NCBI GenBank assembly: GCA_002307905.1
Contig: DBUL01000008.1
Location: 7,334 to 13,378, forward strand
Origin: Rhizobiaceae bacterium UBA1291
GTDB taxonomy: Bacteria > Pseudomonadota > Alphaproteobacteria > Rhizobiales > Rhizobiaceae
Length of the DNA: 6,045 nucleotides
Direction of reading: 5' to 3'
In this document: piece by piece, positions 1-5,379 of the stretch
How the letters are laid out: each line of letters starts with the position of its first letter
Numbering within the stretch: position 1 is the first letter of the stretch
Notes under the pieces: generated by a model
What the model saw: the letters and a program-made list of their open reading frames with translations, nothing else
What the model was told of the DNA's origin: nothing
Databases searched by the model: none
Position numbers and translations under genes: made by a program

Positions 1-1016
1 CCCGGTCGCGGATTGCCGATGGGGAACCATTTCCGCTTGGCAAGCCCGAGCTTGACGCCAAGATCCTCGAAAATCCACGGTATGACCTGCTTGCGCCCCT
101 TGACGAAAGGAAGAGCCGCCGTGTCGAGATGAATGAACGGCAGAAACGGGTTGGGGCGCTGCGACGCATAGATTTCAACGCGGATCGACGGCCGAGCCGA
201 CGCGCCGCGCGCGTGGAAGCCGAGAGTATCGCCGACCACCAGCGTATTGGCCGGCACGGCGAATACCGTCGGTTCGGGCAGATGCAGGTACTTCAGCTCG
301 TCGCGGGTGAGCCGGAAGGCGCCGCCTCCATGCTTGCGTGCGGCAAGGATGCTCTTGCGCTTGTGCCAGGCAAGCCGACGCCGCGTCAGCCTGTGCGACC
401 CTTTCACATAGGTGAACGGCCCTTCGTCGATCGGCACGTCGTGCAGGAAGAACCACGCCTTTACGGTCGAGTGGAACGTGTCCATGTGCAGGTTGGTCTG
501 CGGATCCTTGCCCTTTTCCTTGGGCGAGGCATCGGCGAAGATCGTCTGCACGCTGATCACCGGCTCGACATCGAAGCCACCGACGTAGCGGATCAGGTTG
601 GTCCATTCCGGGCTTTCAAGGAAGGCCTTGACCGCCGGCAGCCTGGCGACCACTTCCGGCGTCAGCGGCGTGCGCCGGGTCACGGCATTGCCCTCGTACA
701 TCTCCCGCGCGGGAACCTGGAGGCCTTCGATTTCGGCCACCAGCTGACGGAACTGTTCCGCCGGCACCAGGTCGCGCTTCTCGACATAGCCGTTCTCGGC
801 ATAGGCCTGCCGATCGGCTGGCGCGACCAAGTGCTCGAGCTTACGGCGGCGATAATCGACCATGCGGGCCGCAGTCTTGACGCGCCACACGTGCAGCCCG
901 CGCCGGTTGAGCGCCTCGCTGCCGATGATGGGATTGTTGGAAAAGGACTTCTCCCCGGTCAGGATCTGGATCGCGTACCAGGGGGAGAGCAGAATGTCCT
1001 TGAGCTTGAACGCCAT
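1..1016 (-). CDS. Phytanoyl-CoA dioxygenase (PhyH)-like Fe(II)/2-oxoglutarate oxygenase, C-terminus cut by window edge
   Basis: The reading frame is open from ATG at 1016 to the left edge (338 codons, no stop), so the C-terminus is missing. It looks like a PhyH-family non-haem Fe(II), 2-oxoglutarate-dependent oxygenase. The visible facial triad is H177-M-D179 (in LHMDTFHSTVKAWFFL) and H268 (in GDTLGFHARG). R279 lies 11 residues after H268, the spacing expected for the arginine that binds the 2-oxoglutarate carboxylate. GPFTYVKGSHRL (199-210) is the typical PhyH strand-turn between these blocks. There is no signal peptide, so it is probably cytoplasmic. GAGGAG at 1023-1028 lies 6 bases before the ATG. 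The gene starts 64 bases after lipA on the same strand, with no clear terminator or promoter between, so it may be co-transcribed. The family is known to hydroxylate varied small molecules; the substrate here cannot be told from sequence. Family assignment is fairly sure, function unknown. Confidence 0.85.
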   Translation of the reverse strand, partial: MAFKLKDILLSPWYAIQILTGEKSFSNNPIIGSEALNRRGLHVWRVKTAARMVDYRRRKLEHLVAPADRQAYAENGYVEKRDLVPAEQFRQLVAEIEGLQVPAREMYEGNAVTRRTPLTPEVVARLPAVKAFLESPEWTNLIRYVGGFDVEPVISVQTIFADASPKEKGKDPQTNLHMDTFHSTVKAWFFLHDVPIDEGPFTYVKGSHRLTRRRLAWHKRKSILAARKHGGGAFRLTRDELKYLHLPEPTVFAVPANTLVVGDTLGFHARGASARPSIRVEIYASQRPNPFLPFIHLDTAALPFVKGRKQVIPWIFEDLGVKLGLAKRKWFPIGNPRP

Positions 1017-1080
1017 GCAAGGCTCCTCGATCAGTCGAACCTGAGGCGCGCAACCTAGCGTCGTTTGCCAAGCCTGTCGA

Positions 1081-2046
1081 CTATCGGCCGGCCCAGAGTT
1101 TCTCGCGATTCGCCTTGAGACGGGCGAAATCGTCGCCGGCATGATGCGACGAGCGCGTCAGCGGGCTGGCCGACACCATCAGGAAACCCTTGGCATAGGC
1201 AACCGTCTCGTAGGACTTGAATTCATCCGGCGTGACGAAGCTCATCACCTTGTGGTGCTTGCGGGTCGGCTGCAGGTACTGGCCGATCGTCAGGAAGTCG
1301 ACGTCTGCGACGCGCAGGTCATCCATCAGCTGCAGCACTTCGTTGCGCTCCTCGCCGAGGCCGACCATGATGCCGGACTTGGTGAACATCGTCGGGTCGA
1401 GTTCCTTGACCCGCTGCAAAAGCCGGATCGAGTGGAAGTAGCGTGCGCCTGGACGCACCGTCAGGTAGTTGCCGGGCACGGTTTCCAGATTGTGGTTGAA
1501 GACGTCGGGCTTGGCGGCGACGACGCGCTCCAGCGCGCCGGGCTTCTTCAAGAAGTCGGGCGTCAGGATCTCGATCGTCGTCTCCGGCGAAGCGGCGCGG
1601 ATGGCGAAGATCACCTTCTCGAAATGTTCGGCGCCGCCATCGTCCAGATCGTCCCGGTCGACCGATGTGATGACGACGTGGGAAAGCCCCATCTGCTTGA
1701 CCGCCTTGGCGACGTTCTCCGGCTCGGCCATGTCCAGCGCATTGGGCTTGCCCGTCGCGACATTGCAGAAGGCGCAGGCGCGCGTGCAGATCTCGCCCAT
1801 GATCATGAAGGTGGCGTGCTTCTTGTCCCAGCACTCGCCGATGTTCGGGCAACCGGCCTCCTCACATACCGTGACGAGCTTGTTGTCCTTCACGATCGAC
1901 CGGGTCTCCGCATAACCCTTCGACGTTGGCGCCTTGACGCGGATCCATTCCGGCTTGCGCATCACCTCGGTATCGGGCTTGTGCGCCTTTTCCGGATGCC
2001 GGACGCGGGCCTGGGGATCGTTGATCTTGTCGAGAATGGTAACCAC
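1081..2046 (-). CDS. lipA: Lipoyl synthase LipA (radical SAM)
   Basis: LipA inserts two sulfurs into the octanoyl chain on lipoyl domains of 2-oxoacid dehydrogenases and on the glycine cleavage H protein, the last step of lipoate synthesis. The protein has 321 residues, the normal length. Both cluster motifs are intact: C61-x4-C66-x5-C72 binds the auxiliary 4Fe-4S cluster that gives up sulfur, and C87-TRA-C91-AF-C94 binds the radical SAM cluster. The C-terminal RSSHHAG (298-304) carries the conserved serine (S300 by analogy with E. coli RSSY) that also ligates the auxiliary cluster. [15 protein letters not shown] and NHNLETV are further family signatures. The start is a GTG at 2046, with GGAG nine bases upstream; no in-frame ATG fits better. 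It lies in the same strand order as pdhC and lpdA, whose complex needs the cofactor it makes. Identification is very secure. Confidence 0.97.
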   Translation of the reverse strand: MVTILDKINDPQARVRHPEKAHKPDTEVMRKPEWIRVKAPTSKGYAETRSIVKDNKLVTVCEEAGCPNIGECWDKKHATFMIMGEICTRACAFCNVATGKPNALDMAEPENVAKAVKQMGLSHVVITSVDRDDLDDGGAEHFEKVIFAIRAASPETTIEILTPDFLKKPGALERVVAAKPDVFNHNLETVPGNYLTVRPGARYFHSIRLLQRVKELDPTMFTKSGIMVGLGEERNEVLQLMDDLRVADVDFLTIGQYLQPTRKHHKVMSFVTPDEFKSYETVAYAKGFLMVSASPLTRSSHHAGDDFARLKANREKLWAGR

Positions 2047-2055
2047 GTGTCGTTA

Positions 2056-2059
2056 CTCC
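2056..2059 (-). promoter_or_regulatory. Ribosome binding site of lipA
   Basis: GGAG on the minus strand ends nine bases before the GTG at 2046-2044. It supports the GTG as the lipA start, since no ATG is in frame near it. The stop codon of the upstream small secreted-protein gene (2082-2084) is only 35 bases from the lipA start, which fits translation from a shared message. Confidence 0.6.
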
Positions 2060-2081
2060 GCGCCGCGTCTGCCGGGCGCTC

Positions 2082-2510
2082 TTAGCATTGATGGCTGTAG
2101 GTGAAAACCAGCGTGTCGTTCGTGGTGCGGCCGGTCGGTTGGCAGCGTTCCATAACCTCGCGGCGGCCACGCATGGTCACGCGCGTCTGGCTTCGGTCGA
2201 CCGGGCCTTCGACATAGTACTCGAGCGGTGTTGTGGGGCAGTATTTCGAAAAGACCCGCGCTGTGCCCGAGTAGCGGCCGCCGACATTCGAACCGTTGAA
2301 CAGCAGCGTGCCATGCGTTACGCCCGCGCCGCGCATGGTCTGCCTCGGATATTCATAGTAGAAGGCTCGCTGATTACCGCTCGCCTTGAGCCGCATCAGC
2401 GATCCGTTGTGCACCCAGCAACTGTCTGCAACAGCAGCGACCGGCATAAAGGCAAGTGCAAACATGCCCCCGGCGAGCAATGCGATCCGTCTGACCATCC
2501 CTGCAAACAT
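2082..2510 (-). CDS. Unrecognised small secreted protein with four cysteines
   Basis: I do not recognise a named family. The protein (142 residues from ATG 2510) begins with a clear Sec-type signal peptide: MVRR, then a hydrophobic run IALLAGGMFALAFMPVA, with likely cleavage after AVA just before DSCW. The mature part of about 114 residues is rich in Tyr, Arg and Thr, looks like beta structure, and has exactly four cysteines (31, 91, 123 and the last residue 142), an even number that would allow two periplasmic disulfides. It opens with CWVHNGSLMRL, and similar starts occur, as I recall, in small exported proteins of Rhizobiales. ATG 2510 was chosen over ATG 2531 because AAAGGG sits 6 bases before the former, whereas the purine run before the latter touches the ATG. 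It lies between the GlsB-like gene and lipA, 35 bases from lipA and 35 bases from the preceding gene. It is probably exported; its role is unknown. Confidence 0.75.
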   Translation of the reverse strand: MFAGMVRRIALLAGGMFALAFMPVAAVADSCWVHNGSLMRLKASGNQRAFYYEYPRQTMRGAGVTHGTLLFNGSNVGGRYSGTARVFSKYCPTTPLEYYVEGPVDRSQTRVTMRGRREVMERCQPTGRTTNDTLVFTYSHQC

Positions 2511-2545
2511 GCCCAACCCTTTCCTTGTCATCCTTTTTGTGCGCG

Positions 2546-2800
2546 CTAGCGCCGGATGAGCTTGACCACGAAAAGCAGAAGACTGGAGCCGACGAAGCTG
2601 GTCAGCAGGAAGCCGAGCCAGTCGCCCTGGACCACGACGCCGAAGCGTCGGAAGATCGCCGCTGCCACCACCGCGCCGACGATGCCGATAATGATGTTCA
2701 TGATGATGCCAAAGCGCATGTTCAAGAACTTCCCCGCCATCCAGCCAGCGAAACCGCCGACGATGATGGTCAGGAACCAGCCAATTTCAAACCCCGCCAT
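2546..2800 (-). CDS. GlsB/YeaQ/YmgE-family small membrane protein
   Basis: This 84-residue, glycine-rich hydrophobic protein fits the GlsB/YeaQ/YmgE (transglycosylase-associated, stress-response membrane protein) family in length and pattern. Three membrane segments can be seen at about residues 7-25, 31-50 and 60-79. The first has IIVGGFAGWMAGKF, the second NIIIGIVGAVVAAAIF, and the protein ends in basic KLIRR. The family is found in the inner membrane and is often stress induced, but its biochemical role is not known. The start is ATG 2800 with AAGGAG six bases before it; a TTG two codons upstream touches the ribosome binding site and is unlikely. It follows lpdA by 68 bases, where a weak promoter-like pair is visible, so it may have its own promoter as well as read-through. 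The name 'transglycosylase-associated' should not be read as enzymatic activity. Confidence 0.88.
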   Translation of the reverse strand: MAGFEIGWFLTIIVGGFAGWMAGKFLNMRFGIIMNIIIGIVGAVVAAAIFRRFGVVVQGDWLGFLLTSFVGSSLLLFVVKLIRR

Positions 2801-2806
2801 TGCCAA

Positions 2807-2812
2807 CTCCTT
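2807..2812 (-). promoter_or_regulatory. Ribosome binding site that fixes the GlsB-like start
   Basis: AAGGAG on the minus strand lies six bases before ATG 2800. The alternative TTG at 2806-2804 directly abuts this site, leaving no spacing, so the ATG is the start and the protein is 84 rather than 86 residues long. Confidence 0.7.
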
Positions 2813-2832
2813 CGGTCGATAGTCCGGCCACC

Positions 2833-2861
2833 TATATAAGCGGCGGAAACCGGCGCCACAA
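2833..2861 (-). promoter_or_regulatory. Possible sigma-70-type promoter before the GlsB-like gene
   Basis: In the 68-base gap after lpdA the minus strand reads TTGTGG (2861-2856), 17 bases, then TATATA (2838-2833). Each box matches the general bacterial consensus only partly (the TTG, and TATA plus two mismatches), but the spacing is ideal and a start near 2826 would give a short leader ending at the AAGGAG. The AT-rich TATATAAG stands out from its GC-rich surroundings. The evidence is by eye only; alphaproteobacterial promoters vary and this may be chance. Confidence 0.35.
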
Positions 2862-2868
2862 CTCGCCT

Positions 2869-4314
2869 TTAGGCGTTGAGCGCGCGGCCATAAGCATCAA
2901 GCACGCTTTCCTTCAGCGTCTCGGAAATGGTCGGGTGCGGGAAGACCGTGTGCATCAGCTCCTCCTCGGTGGTTTCAAGATTCATCGCCACGACGAAGCC
3001 CTGGATCAGTTCGGTCACCTCAGCGCCGACCAGATGCGCGCCGAGGAGTTCACCCGTCTTCTTGTCGAAGATGGTCTTGACCATGCCCTGGTCCTCGCCG
3101 AGCGCGATCGCCTTGCCGTTGGCGACGAAGGGGAAGCGGCCGACGCGGATGTCGCGGCCTTCCGCCTTGGCCTTGGCTTCGGTCAGGCCGACGGAGGCCA
3201 CTTGCGGATTGCAGTAGGTGCAGCCGGGGATCTTGGCCTTGTCCATCGGATGCACATTCGGCAGACCGGCGATCTTCTCGATGCACATAACGGCTTCGTG
3301 CTCGGCCTTGTGGGCCAGCATCGGCGGGCCCGCCACGTCGCCGATCGCATAGATGCCCGGTACGTTCGTCTTGCCGTAGCCGTCGATGGCGATGAAGCCG
3401 CGATCGGTCTTCACTCCGAGCGTTTCGAGCCCGATATTCTCGATGTTGGCCTGCACGCCAACCGCCGAAATCATCCGGTCAGCCGTGATCTTCTCGACCG
3501 TTCCGTCTTTCTTCTCGACGTGCGCCGTGATGGAGTTGGCGCTCTTCTCGACCTTGGCGACCTTGGCCTCCAGCAGGATCTTCATGCCCTGCTTGTCGAA
3601 CTGCTTCTTGGCGAAGGCCGAAATTTCGGCATCCTCGACCGGCATGACCTGGCTCATCACCTCGACGACAGTCACGTCGACGCCCATGGTGCGGTAGAAC
3701 GAGGCGAATTCGATGCCGATGGCGCCCGACCCCATGACCAGCAGCGATTTCGGCATGGCATCCGGGTTCATCGCCTCGAAATAGGTCCAGATCAGCTTGC
3801 CGTCGGGCTCGATACCGGGCAGCGCACGCGGGCGCGCACCGGTGGCGACGATGATGTGCTTGGCGGTATAGGTGCCCTCGCCCAGCGTGTTCTTCGGCAG
3901 GGGAGCCTGCGGCTGGACGATCGTCTTGGTGGTCTTGGAGACGACGACTTCGCCGGGCTTGGTCAGCTTCGCCTCGCCCCAGATGATGTCGACCTTGTTC
4001 TTCTTCATCAGGAAGCCGACGCCGCCGTTCATGCGCTCGGCAATGCCGCGCGAGCGGGCGATGATGGCTTTCAGGTCCGGCGTCACCTTGCCTTCGAGCG
4101 TCAGGCCGTAATTCTTGGCGTGTTCGGCGAGGTGCAGGACTTCCGCCGACCGGAGCAAGGCCTTGGTCGGGATGCAGCCCCAGTTGGAGCAGATGCCGGC
4201 GAGGTGCTCCCGCTCGACGATGGCGGTCTTGAAGCCCAGTTGGGCGGCGCGGATCGCGGCAATGTAGCCGCCGGGGCCGGAGCCGATAATGAGAACGTCA
4301 TAGGCATTCGACAC
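2869..4314 (-). CDS. lpdA: Dihydrolipoamide dehydrogenase (E3), PDH-type
   Basis: E3 is the FAD-dependent, NAD-reducing enzyme that reoxidises the dihydrolipoyl arm of E2. The 481-residue protein is complete and in order: FAD-binding GSGPGG (11-16); the redox disulfide C42-SNWG-C47 followed by IPTKALLRS; ATGARPR (157-163); the NAD-binding GSGAIGIEFASF (195-206); a second FAD contact at YAIGDVAGPPMLAHKAEHE; and the C-terminal HPTISE with catalytic H460 and E465. Residues about 125-150 form a longer, proline-containing loop (KTIVQPQAPLPKNTLGEGTY) than in E. coli E3, which I associate with PDH-linked E3 copies of rhizobia. The start is GTG 4314 with GAGGAG ten bases upstream. It is separated from pdhC by an esterase and a DUF465 gene, unlike a minimal pdhABC-lpd order, but remains on the same strand. 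A possible internal FNR-type promoter lies two gaps upstream. The identification is very secure; the link to PDH rather than another 2-oxoacid dehydrogenase rests on context. Confidence 0.97.
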   Translation of the reverse strand: MSNAYDVLIIGSGPGGYIAAIRAAQLGFKTAIVEREHLAGICSNWGCIPTKALLRSAEVLHLAEHAKNYGLTLEGKVTPDLKAIIARSRGIAERMNGGVGFLMKKNKVDIIWGEAKLTKPGEVVVSKTTKTIVQPQAPLPKNTLGEGTYTAKHIIVATGARPRALPGIEPDGKLIWTYFEAMNPDAMPKSLLVMGSGAIGIEFASFYRTMGVDVTVVEVMSQVMPVEDAEISAFAKKQFDKQGMKILLEAKVAKVEKSANSITAHVEKKDGTVEKITADRMISAVGVQANIENIGLETLGVKTDRGFIAIDGYGKTNVPGIYAIGDVAGPPMLAHKAEHEAVMCIEKIAGLPNVHPMDKAKIPGCTYCNPQVASVGLTEAKAKAEGRDIRVGRFPFVANGKAIALGEDQGMVKTIFDKKTGELLGAHLVGAEVTELIQGFVVAMNLETTEEELMHTVFPHPTISETLKESVLDAYGRALNA

Positions 4315-4324
4315 TGGTCTTCAT

Positions 4325-4330
4325 CTCCTC
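4325..4330 (-). promoter_or_regulatory. Ribosome binding site of lpdA
   Basis: GAGGAG on the minus strand lies ten bases before the GTG at 4314. An ATG immediately after it (4324-4322) is out of frame and has no spacing, so the GTG is the better start. The spacing is slightly long, which with the GTG may lower translation. Confidence 0.6.
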
Positions 4331-4341
4331 TTTGGCGGTGT

Positions 4342-4365
4342 GGGCTCCACCAAACGGCAGAGCCC
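4342..4365. repeat. Short perfect inverted repeat in the lpdA leader
   Basis: GGGCTC (4342-4347) and GAGCCC (4360-4365) can pair as a 6-base-pair stem around a 12-base loop, between the DUF465 stop and the lpdA ribosome binding site. A second, competing hairpin overlaps it: CCCT-TCCG-AGGG at 4363-4374. No T-run follows on the minus strand, so it is not a typical intrinsic terminator. It could be a structured leader or a processing site, or chance in GC-rich DNA. Confidence 0.4.
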
Positions 4366-4389
4366 TTCCGAGGGATGAAGCCGAGCCGC

Positions 4390-4629
4390 TCAGCCCTTGG
4401 TCAGCATCCCGTAGATTTCATCCTTCAGAACCATGCGCTGCTTGCGCATGGTTTCCATCTCCACGTCGCCCACCGGCTCGACTTCAGTCTCGGCGCGATG
4501 GACGGCGCGGTTCACATCGCGATAGTCTTCGAGCATCTTGGCAAAACGCTCGTCGCTGAGCTTGAGGGCATGGATCTTTTCCGCATGCTCGGGAAACTCA
4601 TCGTGGATTTCGTGGGGCGTATTCGACAT
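4390..4629 (-). CDS. YdcH/DUF465-family small helical protein
   Basis: The 79-residue charged protein fits the DUF465 (YdcH) family in size and in its pattern: HALKLSDERFAKMLEDYRDVNRAVHRAE (about 20-47) forms one long helix, followed by VGDVEMETMRKQRMVLKDEIYGML, whose RKQRxxLKDEIYxML end is the family's most typical feature. It should fold as a helical hairpin or coiled coil in the cytoplasm and has no cysteine, signal peptide or enzymatic motif. The family's function is unknown. The start is ATG 4629 with AGGAG seven bases before it. Upstream is a 93-base gap, the longest within the cluster, carrying an FNR/FixK-like palindrome; lpdA begins 75 bases downstream. Its place between E2 and E3 genes suggests shared expression but does not prove a role in the complex. 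Confidence 0.9.
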   Translation of the reverse strand: MSNTPHEIHDEFPEHAEKIHALKLSDERFAKMLEDYRDVNRAVHRAETEVEPVGDVEMETMRKQRMVLKDEIYGMLTKG

Positions 4630-4662
4630 ACGGTATCTCCTGTGTTGTCGGCCGATACCTGT

Positions 4663-4668
4663 AGCTTA
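4663..4668 (-). promoter_or_regulatory. Possible -10 element paired with the FNR/FixK-like box
   Basis: TAAGCT on the minus strand fits the loose TAnnnT pattern. If the palindrome at 4691-4704 is centred at -41.5, the start of transcription would be at 4656 and this hexamer would cover exactly -12 to -7. The leader to ATG 4629 would be about 27 bases. The hexamer alone is weak; its placement is what makes it worth noting. Confidence 0.35.
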
Positions 4669-4690
4669 TTCACCCGAAATTTCCACCCCC

Positions 4691-4704
4691 TTGATCCTGG
4701 TCAA
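4691..4704. promoter_or_regulatory. FNR/FixK-type binding site candidate
   Basis: The sequence TTGATCCTGGTCAA matches TTGA-N6-TCAA perfectly and differs from the TTGAT-N4-ATCAA FNR consensus at one inner base. FixK and FnrN, the FNR-family activators of rhizobia, use this kind of site for low-oxygen control. It lies in the intergenic gap, 19 bases past the esterase stop and centred 68 to 69 bases before the DUF465 start. A control role over DUF465-lpdA is inferred; chance occurrence of eight fixed bases is uncommon but possible. Confidence 0.5.
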
Positions 4705-4722
4705 CTTTCACCGGCCGTTGCG

Positions 4723-5361
4723 TCAAATTCCCAACATCATGCGGACGACGGGTTCGAGACAGCGACCAATCGCGCGGGTATTCTCCGCATCGAGATGGAT
4801 GCCATCGAGCGCGCTGGTTTGCGCCACCGAACCCGCATCGAAAAAGCCGCAGCCGGTCTCGTCGGCGAGATCCCGGTAGAAGCTTGCCAGCATCGCAGAT
4901 TCGTCGCGCGCGTCGCGGAACATGGCGGCGAAATGGGTATTCGCTGTCTCGCAGACCGCCGGTGGCGCGACGATCAGGATTTCGGGCACCTCAAACCCGA
5001 AGCCCCAGTCGTGCAACCGAATCAGCTTGATCAGCCGGTCGATGCCCTTGGTGGCGCCGATCGCCGTGCCGGCGATGCCGCGCTTCATGTCATTGGTGCC
5101 GAGCAGCAGGATCACCAGATCCAGCGGCTTGTGGCTCTCCAGCACGCTCGGCAGCAGCTTTACGCCGTTTCTCTCGCAGTCGGCGAGATGATCGTCATAG
5201 GCGGTGGTCCGTCCGTTCAATCCTTCGGCGATGACGTTGACCTGCGGCCCGAGAGCCGCAGCAAGTACGCTCGGCCAGCGATCCTCGTAAGAATGCCGTT
5301 CGATCGTCTGCGGATTGTAGCCCCAGGTCAGGCTGTCGCCGAAGCAGAGCACGGTTTTCAT
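4723..5361 (-). CDS. SGNH/GDSL hydrolase, arylesterase-like
   Basis: This is a complete 212-residue SGNH-fold serine esterase. All four sequence blocks are present: block I CFGDSLTWGY with nucleophile S10; block II EGLNGRTT with oxyanion residue G47; block III LLGTNDMK with N90; and block V DGIHLD with D186 and H189 of the triad. GDSLTWG and GLNGRTT resemble the arylesterase/acyltransferase branch known from Mycobacterium smegmatis and from rhizobia. There is no signal peptide or membrane segment, so it is likely cytoplasmic; the branch acts on short-chain esters and can do acyl transfer, but the natural substrate is unknown. The start is ATG 5361 with GGAGG nine bases upstream, itself only four bases beyond the pdhC stop, so the two genes are surely co-transcribed. 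A role in acetyl or acyl ester removal near pyruvate dehydrogenase is only a guess. Confidence 0.92.
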   Translation of the reverse strand: MKTVLCFGDSLTWGYNPQTIERHSYEDRWPSVLAAALGPQVNVIAEGLNGRTTAYDDHLADCERNGVKLLPSVLESHKPLDLVILLLGTNDMKRGIAGTAIGATKGIDRLIKLIRLHDWGFGFEVPEILIVAPPAVCETANTHFAAMFRDARDESAMLASFYRDLADETGCGFFDAGSVAQTSALDGIHLDAENTRAIGRCLEPVVRMMLGI

Positions 5362-5379
5362 AGCAAGGCGCCTCCGTGA

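Noticed and set aside
129..1058. 309-codon plus-strand open frame
   Set aside because: It is antisense to the PhyH-like gene, which carries conserved catalytic residues on the minus strand. The plus-strand product has no known motif.
1017..1080. Promoter or terminator between lipA and the PhyH-like gene
   Set aside because: A TTGGCA hexamer is present after the lipA stop but no acceptable -10 lies at the right distance, and no hairpin with a T-run is seen.
1141..2085. 314-codon plus-strand open frame
   Set aside because: It is the antisense shadow of lipA, whose identity is beyond doubt.
2529..2531. ATG as the start of the secreted protein
   Set aside because: The purine-rich stretch AAAAAGG touches this ATG with no spacing. 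ATG 2510, seven codons later, has AAAGGG at six bases and gives a more compact signal peptide. The longer form cannot be fully excluded.
4322..4324. ATG beside the lpdA ribosome binding site
   Set aside because: It directly follows GAGGAG without spacing and is out of frame with LpdA.
4342..4365. Inverted repeat as a rho-independent terminator after the DUF465 gene
   Set aside because: The stem is only six pairs with a 12-base loop, and no T-run follows on the minus strand.
2800..5379. 859-codon open frame on the plus strand
   Set aside because: It lies antisense across lpdA, DUF465 and the esterase gene, all of which have intact family motifs and ribosome binding sites. Long antisense frames are expected in GC-rich coding DNA; the translation is rich in Arg, Asp, His and Gly with no recognisable domain.
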